Positions 53,640 through 62,564 of a DNA stretch of 64,000 nucleotides are shown here, piece after piece. The notes below the pieces were generated by a model that saw nothing but the letters and a program-made list of their open reading frames with translations, made no database searches and was not told the DNA's origin. The stretch is from Bradyrhizobium sp. LTSP849 (GTDB lineage Bacteria; Pseudomonadota; Alphaproteobacteria; Rhizobiales; Xanthobacteraceae): positions 175,836 through 239,835 of the forward strand of contig NZ_JYMR01000050.1 in the NCBI RefSeq assembly GCF_000938255.1, in the 5' to 3' direction. The stretch's first letter is position 1. Each line of letters starts with the position of its first letter. The translations under genes were made by a program, and so were the position numbers.

Positions 53640-54031
53640 TGCGGCAGGTGCCGAGGAGGGCTCTGGTCTCGCGGGGCTCATCGTCGTCAGCGGCCGGGTG
53701 AGGATGGAGAATCGGGCAGGCAATCCAAACGCGAAGCGGGTCGAAACTTATTACGGAACGACCAGTCCTGAGGAGCTCGATCGTCTTTCACCGGTTTCGC
53801 ACGTCGGGCCGGATTCCATTCCGACGCTCGTTGCCTGGGGTGAATACGAGAATCCTCATCATAGACGTGCACTGCGCCGAACTCGTACATAGAATCTCAC
53901 AGGCGAAGGGGCGTTGCCCACCGGTGATTTGGTTGCGCGGGCACAATCACATATCCACAATCGCCCACATCAATACCGCGGAAGAAGAGTTCGGCTCGGC
54001 CCTTCTTGATTTCATCGCCCACCCTCGGTGA
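53640..54031 (+). pseudogene. Frameshifted alpha/beta hydrolase remnant (copy 2)
   Basis: One frame carries GLAGLIVVSGRVRMENRAGN, PNAKRVETYYG, SPVSHVGPDSIPTLVAWGEY and then loses sense; near 53850 a second frame takes over with VHCAELVHRISQAKGRCPPV, WLRGHNHISTIAHINTAEEE and a C-terminal LLDFIAHPR before the stop at 54029. Together these are the C-terminal half of a carboxylesterase-like hydrolase with a frameshift near 53855. The first half with the nucleophile Ser is absent. A shorter copy of the same family lies at 20365-20526. Confidence 0.7.
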
Positions 54032-54976
54032 GACGACCTAGCGTGACGGCGGCTGCCATCAGTCTCCTCGGTTTGAAATGATGACGCAATTTCGATGATG
54101 GAAGGATTCGCAGTTTTAGCGGTCACCGACATTAAGATTTGTCTCAGGTGGAGTTCGCTACTTTGTTCGCATTGAAATCATCGATGATCCGGGTCGATTT
54201 TGATCTCCACCATGGTTCGGATTCTTCCGTCCAACGGTTGAAACTGGCGCTTCTGCAGCGAGCGGGGCCAATCCCACATCAAATGGCCACCACCAGCGAT
54301 TGTCGGTGTCGGTGGTTGCGCCTCCTGGATTTGAACCTACGCCGAGACATTGCCTGTCGCTGATGGATCGCTCCCGAACGGTGCCGTTGCGGATAGATAT
54401 TCGATCGTCTCGGAAGCTCTTCTTTCATTTGGAAACAACTGCCAAGCTATTGATATTGCTGGGGCGCAATTTTGCGCTTTTTTCCAAATGCGCGTTAGAA
54501 TCATTGAATAATCAAGCTGACTTTGATTCCGCCATTCGGCGGGTCCATGCGTTGTGGCCTAAACGAGGCTTAAAGCGCCGATATCGCTGCGCACAAACTC
54601 CCGTAAGCCCTAAATCTTAGCGCGCGTTTGGAAAAGCGGCGCAGTCCAGTCACGGTCGGCTGACTTAACGGCATCGCGCCTCAAGTATTTTGAACGGCTG
54701 CAACGACATTGATCGCGCACAAGCGACTGCTCTAGGGCGGATTATCCAGACGGCGCGTCCCTAGCCAAGTTGGGCTACCTTTCGATAGATGGGAGAATCT
54801 TCAGCTGCTGTCGGCGGCATCATGTCAATGATCCGATCGTTCGTTTCTGTCGGTCGTTTGCTATTGGCGCTGCTATTGCCAAGTCCAGGCCGCGGTGTAG
54901 AGTCCTAGGGATTTTAACAAGCTTAAATTCGACGCCCTTGTGGTTGCGTTACGACAGTTCTTTCTTCTGGGGGGCC
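54032..54976. other. 945-bp stretch without a gene
   Basis: No coding frame was convincing. A degenerate tRNA 3'-end-like segment lies at 54313-54340 (minus strand), listed separately. Confidence 0.35.
54313..54340 (-). other. Degenerate tRNA 3'-end-like segment
   Basis: On the minus strand it reads GTAGGTTCAAATCC, six bases, then GCAACCACC. It shares GGTTCAAA-Y-CC and GCAACCACCGA with the fragment at 50651-50690, in opposite orientation, but its T stem is mispaired. Confidence 0.4.
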
Positions 54977-55177
54977 ATGTTCGATCCTGCCACCACCGCA
55001 CTTTTGCGCGCGGTCCTGGACGAGGTGTGCGAAAGCGTCTCCCGATCCGAGACCGGTGCCCGTACCCACGTGGCTTCGAAAATTCTGGAAGCCGCAACCC
55101 GGGGCGACAAATCTCCGGACCACCTCAAGCAGGTCGGGCGCGAAGCTCTCTCACAAGCGCCGACCATGTGGCGCTGA
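54977..55177 (+). CDS. Conserved small hypothetical protein (66 residues)
   Basis: ATG at 54977 after GGGGGG. The sequence begins MFDPATTALLRAVLDEVCES and ends at GREALSQAPTMWR; it is predicted as helices with no membrane span. From memory, small proteins of this kind recur in Bradyrhizobium genomes, but no function is known to me. The next small gene starts 18 bp later. Confidence 0.65.
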   Translation: MFDPATTALLRAVLDEVCESVSRSETGARTHVASKILEAATRGDKSPDHLKQVGREALSQAPTMWR

Positions 55178-55195
55178 CGGCCGACGGGGGGCTGG

Positions 55196-55600
55196 GTGAA
55201 TTTTCAGGTCACGGTACTGAAGATCCTGGTGAGCTACCCGGACGGATTTGCCGTGATGGCCGACCTTAAGCGCGACATGGCGATCCTGGCGACCAGCGGT
55301 CGAGAGTGGACCGTTCGCACCAAGCGGCTGGCTGCCCGCGTTCCGAATCTCGACATCTTTTCGCAAAGACTCGTCGAGCGCGAAAACGGTGGCTGGAAGA
55401 TCACCGCCAAGGGGCGCACCGTGCTGGAATTCATGGAGGCCCGTCCTGGCGCCGATAAGCCAATGGAGACAGTGCGGACCGAGAAGGTGGATGCGCCGCT
55501 GCCTCGGCTACCGCAGCCGACCGAACGGGCGAGGTGGCGACGCGCTCGTCTCGAGCGTCGACGCGAGGCGCGCGAACGGGCGCGGGCGAACGCTTCCTAG
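55196..55600 (+). CDS. Hypothetical protein with a winged-helix-like N-terminus and basic tail
   Basis: 134 residues; GTG at 55196 after GGGGG. Residues 1-85 alternate helices with a short hairpin (ILVSYPDGFAVMADLKRDM, ENGGWKITAKGRTVLEFM), as in winged-helix folds. The tail is rich in Arg and Ala (RARWRRARLERRREARERAR), suggesting nucleic-acid contact. It appears in the same orientation as the 66-residue gene before it. No specific function can be named. Confidence 0.6.
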   Translation: MNFQVTVLKILVSYPDGFAVMADLKRDMAILATSGREWTVRTKRLAARVPNLDIFSQRLVERENGGWKITAKGRTVLEFMEARPGADKPMETVRTEKVDAPLPRLPQPTERARWRRARLERRREARERARANAS

Positions 55601-56366
55601 TCTGCCCCGCGGCGCCCGCTCAGAAGGCTGCCGGATCCGGGCCGTAACTCATGCGGCGAGGGAGAGCAGCGGTCAGAGGCCGCAGAATATCGCGATGGTC
55701 TTGAACTCAGCGACAGCGGCCTTCGAACCGACCGCGCGGGTTAGCGTTCTTGCCTCTGCATCCATCATTTTGATCCCTGCAGCGTGAAGGGCGGGCATCG
55801 TACCTTGCTGGCAGGTGTATGAACTAGCTACCACGCCTACGCGCAGGTGCGTGAAGCAGTGGCATCACTGATTGGGGGCGGATCGGGACGGCCGCAGCGC
55901 CTCGCGCTGGCGGCAGAGGTCGTCGACCTTCGTCAGCACGCGCGCGAGCAGGAGCTTGGCCCGGCGCTCGAGACCCCCCGCCTGCGGCTGTATCCGCATC
56001 TCGCGTTCCGGCGCGCGGATCTACCCGAGCAGATGGGAGATCTCGTTCCGGACCGACCCGTTAAGGCGCAGGCAGGCGTGCATCCAGCGAGACGAACTGT
56101 TGGGCTCCGAGGAATCGCGGCGATGTTCACCGTTCTCGCTCCAGACCGCCGCAACGGAATCGCAACGAATTGGGTGAAACGAGCGTGAACAAAACGGGAC
56201 GGAAGGGCTCGTCACAGCGAGAAAAATCAATAGCTTAGAAGATGCTCACTGCGTTCGGGACGTGAGTGCTGCAGGATGGATCTGTTGATGCAGTTAGCTC
56301 GCCTCATGCGGATCGGCCCGAGCGCTTGAGTTGAGATGCGTTGGCAGATGATCGCCGGGATGCGTA
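55601..56366. other. 766-bp stretch, possible decayed minus-strand gene
   Basis: Around 55860-56100 the minus strand contains a run that reads PEREMRIQPQAGGLERRAKL and then LLARVLTKVDDLCRQREAL, interrupted by a stop. It was not recognised. Plus-strand frames look like shadows. Confidence 0.25.
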
Positions 56367-58511
56367 GTGTCTCACATGGTGTTTGAAACTCCTCGGCGGA
56401 GGGACGGCTCTTTGTCCCGGTTTGCCATCGTCCGCGCGTGGCTCGGCGCGGTCACTGGAGCGCTGCGGCTTTTCCTGAGGAGAGTACACAGGACGCTGTA
56501 CGGGTCGCGCACGACCCTCGCGTTCATCACCATCATCTTAGTGACGTTCCTAGCTGCGCCGCAGGCGGAAGAACTGGCCCTGGCCCGCGCCGAATCTCCG
56601 CTGGCGCAGATCCGGATGCTGATCGCCATAATCTGGTTTTCGGCGACGATCTGGCACTGTTCCGACCGGAAATGCAGGTCCCGACCCATTCTGCTGGCGG
56701 GCCGCCTCGCCGCGTTCCGCCGATCGGCGATGCCGGCGCTGCTCGCGGTCGGCTTCGCTGGCGTGATAGCGGTCTCCGAAGTTCGGGCGATGCACATGGC
56801 GGCGACGTTGCCGCATGATCCGATTCGTCTTTATCCGATCATCGAGATGCAATCCTTGGGCGTCCTGATCTTTCCGGCGGCTCTCCGCTCCGTCGAAGCG
56901 CGGGCTCGCCGCCATCTATGGTGCATCGGCCACGCGCTCGTCCGGACCTTGCGAAGCCGGTCGTTGTTCGGCGTCGCCGGCCTCGCGCTGTTCGTATGGG
57001 CTTTCTCCACACCGATCGGCTTCGCGTGGACCGTGGGACCCGAAGCGACGCTGCTGTTCGCCGCGTCGTGCTGGCTGATCGCGATTACCTACGCCCAGCT
57101 TTGCTGGCGCCGTGCGTGGGCTGCGATCCCGTTGGTTTCAATCGGGATGGCAACGGTGGTGAGTCTCTGGGTGGACTCCCATTCGATCCGATGTACCGAT
57201 TGCGGCGCCAAGTCGTTTCCCGAAGTTCGCGCGACGCCGTCGGAAAACGTCGAAGAGGATGACCGCAGGGCGAGTTTGCGCGGGCCGGCACCGCTTACGA
57301 ACAAGCTCTATGCTTACGAGTTCCTGAACCAGGTCGACGAACAGCGATCCATCATTCTGGTGTCGGCCGCGGGAGGCGGTCTGAGGGCGGCGTATTGGAC
57401 AGCCACGATTCTGGGCGACCTCCAGGATCGGTTTCCCTCGTTTGACCGGCACACGTTCATGATCAGCGGCGTGTCCGGCGGCTCTCTCGGAGCAGGCGTG
57501 TATCGGGCTCTTCTTCAGCACGCGCGACTTGGCAAGCTGGTCGAGTGCCGAAACCGTGCGGGAGAGACGATCACGGGCTATCGACTGTGCGGGCAAGCCA
57601 TCCTGGACCACGACTTTACGGGTCCGGTGCTGGCCGCACTTCTCTTCCGCGACCTTCTGCCCCTGCCTTGGGTACCGGACCGATCGGCCGTTCTCGAGGA
57701 AGCATGGGAGGCCGCATGGCGGAACACGATGCTCGATGCCGGAGAAGGACTCTCCCGACGGATCGATCGGATCGACGCGAACTCCCGCTTTCCTGTACTC
57801 GTTCTCAACGGAGTCTCCGGGTTGACCGGGCAGCGGATAGTCGCCGCCGGCCTTACCCAAAACGAGCAACTGCTGAACGTCGCGAAGGTCCGGCCGCTGC
57901 CTCTGTCGGCCGCGATCGGGATCAGCACGCGTTTTCCGTTCATCGAGCCGGCGGGCTCCGTGTACGACAGGACCGGCCGCTTCTACGACGCCGTCGTGGA
58001 CGGCGGGTACGTCGAGAACTTTGGATCGAACTCGGCGCTGGAGGTACTCCGCGAGATCGGCGATCTTATTCAGGACGACCGTGAACCCCATCCTCCCGGC
58101 ACTCGACGATTCATTCGGACCGCTGTTTTCGTGCAGGTCAGCAGCGATCCTACCTTGGATGACGGATCGAATCTTCTCTTCAGCGATGGTCTCAGTTCGA
58201 TCTCGGCATTGCCGATCGGCGCAGCAGGTTCACTGGGCAAGGTGCCCAATCTGAAGCAGATCTGGTTGCCCTTTTTCGCGCTCCTGCGTTGCCAGTCGAC
58301 ACAGAGCACCTTCACGGCGAGCCTCGTGTCCACCTACGTGGCCTCGATCAACGGAGTGTTCAGTCACTTCCGTCTTGCCGACCGCTACGCTCATGCGCCG
58401 GTCCTCGGATGGACGCTATCGAAACGATCGCAAGTTCAGATCGACGGCGAGCGCATGCTGATGGGTGGCCGGATAATCGCGCGTCTGCAGCGGCTCCTTT
58501 CCGGTTCCTGA
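56367..58511 (+). CDS. Membrane-anchored patatin-like phospholipase
   Basis: 714 residues from the GTG at 56367; the ATG at 56376 is an alternative. The first 280 residues hold about six hydrophobic segments, e.g. TLAFITIILVTFLAAP and LFGVAGLALFVWAFSTPIGF. The rest is a patatin domain with all key parts: oxyanion loop AAGGGLRAAYW near 334, nucleophile GVSGGSLG near 367 and the Asp in VDGGYVENFG near 544. Patatins are Ser-Asp lipid acyl hydrolases. The combination with a long membrane domain is uncommon. It is the last gene before the tRNA; a CxxC (RCTDCGAKS) lies between the two parts. The role is unknown; lipid remodelling or an effector function are both possible. Confidence 0.85.
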   Translation: MSHMVFETPRRRDGSLSRFAIVRAWLGAVTGALRLFLRRVHRTLYGSRTTLAFITIILVTFLAAPQAEELALARAESPLAQIRMLIAIIWFSATIWHCSDRKCRSRPILLAGRLAAFRRSAMPALLAVGFAGVIAVSEVRAMHMAATLPHDPIRLYPIIEMQSLGVLIFPAALRSVEARARRHLWCIGHALVRTLRSRSLFGVAGLALFVWAFSTPIGFAWTVGPEATLLFAASCWLIAITYAQLCWRRAWAAIPLVSIGMATVVSLWVDSHSIRCTDCGAKSFPEVRATPSENVEEDDRRASLRGPAPLTNKLYAYEFLNQVDEQRSIILVSAAGGGLRAAYWTATILGDLQDRFPSFDRHTFMISGVSGGSLGAGVYRALLQHARLGKLVECRNRAGETITGYRLCGQAILDHDFTGPVLAALLFRDLLPLPWVPDRSAVLEEAWEAAWRNTMLDAGEGLSRRIDRIDANSRFPVLVLNGVSGLTGQRIVAAGLTQNEQLLNVAKVRPLPLSAAIGISTRFPFIEPAGSVYDRTGRFYDAVVDGGYVENFGSNSALEVLREIGDLIQDDREPHPPGTRRFIRTAVFVQVSSDPTLDDGSNLLFSDGLSSISALPIGAAGSLGKVPNLKQIWLPFFALLRCQSTQSTFTASLVSTYVASINGVFSHFRLADRYAHAPVLGWTLSKRSQVQIDGERMLMGGRIIARLQRLLSGS

Positions 58512-58523
58512 TTGTGCCCCTAT

Positions 58524-58548
58524 TGTGCCCCAGCTTTTCTGGGGCACA
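58524..58548 (+). terminator. Strong hairpin after the patatin gene
   Basis: A 10-bp perfect stem (TGTGCCCCAG, loop CTTTT, CTGGGGCACA). The left arm TTGTGCCCC is also present just upstream at 58513-58520. No T-run follows, so it may be a Rho-independent terminator variant or part of the tRNA-proximal junction. Confidence 0.5.
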
Positions 58549-58593
58549 TCTCCGGGGAATTAATTCGTTAAATCATTGATTGCAAAGGATTAA

Positions 58594-58668
58594 TGGTGGG
58601 CGCACAAGGGATCGAACCTTGGACCTCTCCCGTGTGAAGGGAACGCTCTCCCGCTGAGCTATGCACCC
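58594..58668 (-). tRNA. tRNA-Val (CAC)
   Basis: On the minus strand the 75-nt sequence folds fully: acceptor GGGTGCA/TGCGCCC, D stem GCTC/GAGC, anticodon stem TTCCC/GGGAG with loop TTCACAC (anticodon CAC), T arm CAAGG-TTCGATC-CCTTG, and an encoded CCA. Its 3' end faces the accessory region, the classic position for island integration. Confidence 0.96.
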
Positions 58669-58826
58669 GGGACCATCATGCAGGCGGCCGGACTTTTCGG
58701 CAGGCTGGCACATTGGAGATCGCGATTTAGAAGTGCGGGCCAAAGCTGTCAAGTTTTCAGGCGCCCTGAGGCCTGAAAACCTTCTGTCACTGACGAATTC
58801 GGCGGCGAGGCCGGATTTCGGCCCGC

Positions 58827-60125
58827 TTACGCACCCTGCTGGCGGGCGCGGGAGGCATGGGCCTGGAGCGCGCGGATGCGCTCGGCGAGCGTTCCGCCGC
58901 CCTCGGGGAGGCTGGCTGCCGCCGCTCCATTTGTCGCGGCGTCATTGGCCGGGCGCGGCGCCGGCCTTGGGGGCTGGCCCGCCTCGGCTGCAAGCAGTGC
59001 CTCGATCGGCGAGTTCGGGCCCTCGAGCTGCATTGCGAGCTTGGCCACTTCGGCGGCGATGTCGTTGATGCGCTCGCGCAGCAGCGCGTTCTCCATGCGC
59101 TCGGTTGCCCAGGAGCTCTCCGCCTGCTGCTGGATCGCATTGATGTCGCGTTGGAGCTTTGCGCGCTCGTCGCGCGCGGTGCGGAGCTGGTCCTCCAGCG
59201 CGGTCTTCTCCGTGCGCAGCGCTTCGACCGCGGCCGATGACTTGCCGCCGCTCAGCGCTGCGATCTCGACGCGCAGCTCCTTGATGGTGCGATCAGAGCC
59301 CTCATTGGTCTGGCGGAGCTGGTTGTTCTCGTACTCGCGCTCGGTGAGCAGCTTGCCCTGGGTGGCGAGGCGCCCTTCGAGGTCGGTGACGCGGCCCGAC
59401 AGCATCTCGGCCTCTTTCACCTGCACGATCAGCTGGCGATCGAGCTCGGTGACGCGCTGGCTCAGATTTTCGACACGGCCGCGCGCATCGCCAAGCTCGC
59501 GCGAGGCGGTCTCGGATTCCGAGCGCTCCTGCGTCAGCCGCGCCTGCGTCGCGGAAAATTCCTTCTCGGCGTCGCCGACGCGATTCTTCAACTCCTCGAT
59601 CTGCGCGCGCACCGCGACCAGCTCGACCTGGCGGCTCTCCGCCATCAACGAGCGGTCGGACAGCTCGGAATTGATTTTTGCGAGCTCGCCCTGCTTGGCG
59701 CTCAGCGCAATCTCGGCCTCGCGCAAGGATGCGGTCTTGGTGTTGAATTCCTCTTCGGTGGCGCGGAGCTGCTCCTTCACCGCCTTCTCGCGCGCCTCCA
59801 GCGCGAAGATCGTGGCGTTCTTCTCGCCGAGCTCGATCTTCATGCGGTTGATGGCGTCGCTCTTCTTGCCGAGCTCGGCAAGCTGGCTCGTGGTCTTGTT
59901 CTTGAGCTGGTCGACGCTCATCTCGAGCCGCCGTGCCGACATGGCGAATTCGGCGCGGAGCTGGTCCTTGTCGGCCTGGATCTCGGCCATCGACAGCGGG
60001 GTCGCCGCCTCGAGCCGGCGCGTGGTCAGGCGCACCGCGCGGTTATGCACCAGCGGCACGATCGCAAGCCCGCACAGCATCGAGAGCAGGAAACCGATCG
60101 CCAGGTACATGATCGGTTCGACCAT
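58827..60125 (-). CDS. Conserved membrane-anchored coiled-coil protein
   Basis: 432 residues. One N-terminal membrane segment (about 4-26, YLAIGFLLSMLCGLAIVPLV) is followed by a coiled coil from about 50 to 350 with heptads rich in Glu, Lys, Arg and Leu. A Pro/Ala-rich linker and a short C-terminal helix (TLAERIRALQAHASRARQQ) end it. A structural role at the envelope is likely, but no function is known to me. Base use is more GC-rich than in the accessory part, as in the following core genes. Confidence 0.85.
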   Translation of the reverse strand: MVEPIMYLAIGFLLSMLCGLAIVPLVHNRAVRLTTRRLEAATPLSMAEIQADKDQLRAEFAMSARRLEMSVDQLKNKTTSQLAELGKKSDAINRMKIELGEKNATIFALEAREKAVKEQLRATEEEFNTKTASLREAEIALSAKQGELAKINSELSDRSLMAESRQVELVAVRAQIEELKNRVGDAEKEFSATQARLTQERSESETASRELGDARGRVENLSQRVTELDRQLIVQVKEAEMLSGRVTDLEGRLATQGKLLTEREYENNQLRQTNEGSDRTIKELRVEIAALSGGKSSAAVEALRTEKTALEDQLRTARDERAKLQRDINAIQQQAESSWATERMENALLRERINDIAAEVAKLAMQLEGPNSPIEALLAAEAGQPPRPAPRPANDAATNGAAAASLPEGGGTLAERIRALQAHASRARQQGA

Positions 60126-60247
60126 CGGCCAAAACTCCGAAAGCTAAGGAAAAATTTACCAACAACAATGCATGGCGGGCCGGCAAAAAGCCAGCCCCGC
60201 CCTGTTGTTAACGTGAATCCGGAACCGGATCGGAGGAGGGGACCCTA

Positions 60248-60296
60248 GAGCATGATCCGGAAAAGTGCGCAGCGGTTTTCCGGAAAGATCATGCTC
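60248..60296. repeat. Palindromic intergenic repeat (GAGCATGAT type)
   Basis: GAGCATGATCCGGAAAA at the left returns as TTTTCCGGAAAGATCATGCTC at the right with a short loop. This is one of the common dispersed palindromes of Bradyrhizobium-like genomes. Confidence 0.8.
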
Positions 60297-60306
60297 AAAC
60301 AACAAT

Positions 60307-60328
60307 CTAAAGCGCGATCGCGCTTTAG
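60307..60328. repeat. 22-bp perfect palindrome overlapping the eipA stop
   Basis: CTAAAGCGCGA followed exactly by its complement. It overlaps the TAA stop of the DUF1134 gene on the minus strand. It may act as part of its terminator, or belong to the repeat just to the left. Confidence 0.75.
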
Positions 60329-60933
60329 AACGGGTTCCAGGTCGCTCGCGGCGTGTATTTGAGGTAGCCGATATTGGCTCCGAGCCGCAGGCCGAGGCCT
60401 GAGCGGATCGGCACCAGCACGATGTTGTTGGACGTGAGCGCCGTCATGCCGAAACCGCCGATGATGTAGGCCGAGCCGTCGATGCCGGCGAAGCGCTGGT
60501 AGATCGCGTTGGTGGCAGGCAAATTATAGACCAGCGTCATGGTGCGCGCGCCATCGCCGCCCCAGTCGAAGCCGAGCGACGGCCCCTGCCAATAGACGCG
60601 CAGGTCGCCGGCGTTCTTGGTGTAGAGCGTGCCTTCGCCATAGCGCAGGCCGGCGACGAAGGCGCCGGAGCCTTCCTCGCCCAGGATATAGCCGTTCGGC
60701 AGGCCCCATTGGCTGACCGCCTTCTCGATGATCGAGGCGAGCCCGCGCGAGACATTGCCGAAGAAGTGGTGGCCGGCGTTGACGAGCTCGTCCGGCCCAT
60801 AGGTGTTGGGCGACGGGGTCCGCTGCGGCGGCGGCAGGTTGGGCGGCGGCGCCGCCGTCTGGGCGGAGGCCGGCACGATCCAGCCAGCCAGCGCTACAAG
60901 CGCCACTGCGGCAAGGCGTGATGCGAAAGTCAT
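60325..60933 (-). CDS. eipA: EipA/DUF1134 family envelope protein
   Basis: 202 residues with a signal peptide (MTFASRLAAVALVALAGWIV, cleavage at ASAQT). A Pro-rich segment is followed by the DUF1134 domain: YGPDELVNAGHHFFGNVSRG, LASIIEKAVSQWGLPNGYIL, GEEGSGAFVAGLRYG and the glycine-rich GFGMTA and SGLGLRLGANIGYLKY strands. EipA of Brucella supports cell-envelope integrity in the periplasm as a small beta-barrel. This is a core alphaproteobacterial gene. Confidence 0.88.
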   Translation of the reverse strand: MTFASRLAAVALVALAGWIVPASAQTAAPPPNLPPPQRTPSPNTYGPDELVNAGHHFFGNVSRGLASIIEKAVSQWGLPNGYILGEEGSGAFVAGLRYGEGTLYTKNAGDLRVYWQGPSLGFDWGGDGARTMTLVYNLPATNAIYQRFAGIDGSAYIIGGFGMTALTSNNIVLVPIRSGLGLRLGANIGYLKYTPRATWNPF

Positions 60934-61023
60934 AAAGAACCCCTGGTATCGAATCCGGTCGCTTCCTTAACCTGATGCCAACAGGCACGGCTCTAGGTTG
61001 CGCCGGATGTCCCCTCGACTCGG

Positions 61024-61557
61024 ATGTTATCCGCAGCAACTATGACGGCACAACGGCAGGAAGATAGCCCTTTGCGCCCCGGAATTGCCTTGATCGGCCG
61101 CCTGGTCTGTCTGCTGGCGGGCATTTGGATTGCCTGCTCGGGTTTGCCTGCACTGGCGGCCACCACCGAGCGGATCGTCATCAATCGCTTCAGCGGTGTG
61201 GCCATCGAAGGCTTCGACCCCGTGGCCTATTTCGTCGATGGCGGCGCCATGCAGGGGACAGCCCAGTTTGAGGCGAACCTCTGGGGCGCGGTCTGGCGCT
61301 TTCGCAACGAGGGCAACCAGGCGTCCTTCCTGGCCCATCCCGAGGTCTACGGGCCGCAATTCGGCGGCTACGACCCGGCCGATATCGCCCGCGGCGTGGT
61401 TGTCGCCGGCAATCCCCGCTTCTTCGTGATCTCGGCGCAGCGGCTCTATCTGTTCAGCCGGGAAGACAACCGCGACGCCTTCGCCGCCAATCCGGAACGC
61501 TTCCTCTATGAAGTGGGCAAGCGCTGGCCGGCGCTTCAGGACAAGCTCGGTCAGTAA
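61024..61557 (+). CDS. YHS-domain secreted/membrane protein
   Basis: 177 residues; the ATG at 61042 is an equally possible start. A hydrophobic segment (about 22-42, signal peptide or anchor) is followed by the YHS fold: VAIEGFDPVAYFVDGGAMQG, AVWRFRNEGNQASFLAHPEV, YGPQFGGYDP. YHS domains often bind metal or serve as accessory modules, and the usual Cys ligand is not evident here. Its 3' end overlaps that of cysQ by 7 bp in convergent orientation. Confidence 0.85.
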   Translation: MLSAATMTAQRQEDSPLRPGIALIGRLVCLLAGIWIACSGLPALAATTERIVINRFSGVAIEGFDPVAYFVDGGAMQGTAQFEANLWGAVWRFRNEGNQASFLAHPEVYGPQFGGYDPADIARGVVVAGNPRFFVISAQRLYLFSREDNRDAFAANPERFLYEVGKRWPALQDKLGQ

Positions 61558-62378
61558 GACCCTATCGCCTCCGGGTCGCCCCAGGCGATGAACTCCGGAA
61601 CGATGAAGCCGGTATCGCGAAGCTCGCCGAATCTGAGCTCGCCACCTTTGCCGTCGGTAACCCTGCCTCCAGCTGCCGTCACGATGGCGCAGCCGGCGCC
61701 GACGTCCCATTCACAGGTTGGTCCGAAGCGGGGATAGATGTCGGCACTGCCCTCCGCGATCCGGCCGAACTTCACGGCTGAACCGCAGGTCTTTCGTATG
61801 GCATTGGGCCGACCGTCGATGAACGCCTCGCTCTTGTTGTCGCCGTGCGAGCGGCTCACGGCTGCGATCCAGGGGTCGCCCTGCTTGGGCAGCCTGCGCG
61901 TCTGGATCTGCGCGGCGGCGCCGATGGTCGGGCCGTCCAGGGTCACGCGCTCGGCGCCACGGCCGACGATGCCGCGCCAGAGCAGCCCGAGCGCGGGCGC
62001 GCTGACAATGCCGAGCAGTGGCACGCCCTGGGTCACCAGGGCGAGGTTGACGGTGAACTCGTCGCGGCCGGCGACGAACTCCTTGGTGCCGTCAAGCGGA
62101 TCGATCAGGAAGAAACTGTCGTGAAACGGCGGCGAGGCGAGCTGGCACCGCTCCTCCGAGAGCGACGGCACGTCGCCCGCAAGCCGGGCCAGGCCGTCTG
62201 CGATGATTCGGTCGGCGGCGAGGTCGGCCTCGGTGACCGGCGAGCCGTCCTGCTTGCCGTCGACCCGCATCGCCGCGCGGTTGACCGCGAGGATCGCCTC
62301 GCCCGCCTGCACCACCAGCGCGGTGAGTGGCGCCATCAACCGGGATGCAGCCTCGCCGTCGATGATCCTCACCTGCAT
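61551..62378 (-). CDS. cysQ: 3'(2'),5'-bisphosphate nucleotidase CysQ
   Basis: 275 residues of the inositol monophosphatase superfamily. DGSPVTEADLAADRII near residue 44 and LIDPLDGTKEFVAG near 90 bind magnesium; EWDVGAGCAIVTAAGG near 222 is the second signature. GTKEF distinguishes CysQ from inositol phosphatases. CysQ removes 3'-phosphoadenosine 5'-phosphate formed in sulfate assimilation. Confidence 0.93.
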   Translation of the reverse strand: MQVRIIDGEAASRLMAPLTALVVQAGEAILAVNRAAMRVDGKQDGSPVTEADLAADRIIADGLARLAGDVPSLSEERCQLASPPFHDSFFLIDPLDGTKEFVAGRDEFTVNLALVTQGVPLLGIVSAPALGLLWRGIVGRGAERVTLDGPTIGAAAQIQTRRLPKQGDPWIAAVSRSHGDNKSEAFIDGRPNAIRKTCGSAVKFGRIAEGSADIYPRFGPTCEWDVGAGCAIVTAAGGRVTDGKGGELRFGELRDTGFIVPEFIAWGDPEAIGSY

Positions 62379-62564
62379 GCCTCATTCATCGGCAAATCTC
62401 GTTTCTCTCAGTTGATTCGCCCCGATTGATTCGACTGGACCTTTATGGCCGCTTCGAACCTATCGCAAGCTAGCTGCCACGGGCTGGCGAATGTTAGAAC
62501 CCGCAGCATCCGTCGAGCATGCGTGATTCGCCGCGTCCGCACCGTGCAATTCCAGGAACCCTTT

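Noticed and set aside
58876..60147. 423-codon plus-strand frame opposite the coiled-coil protein
   Set aside because: Low-complexity Ser/Arg-rich translation of the antisense strand of a real coiled-coil gene.
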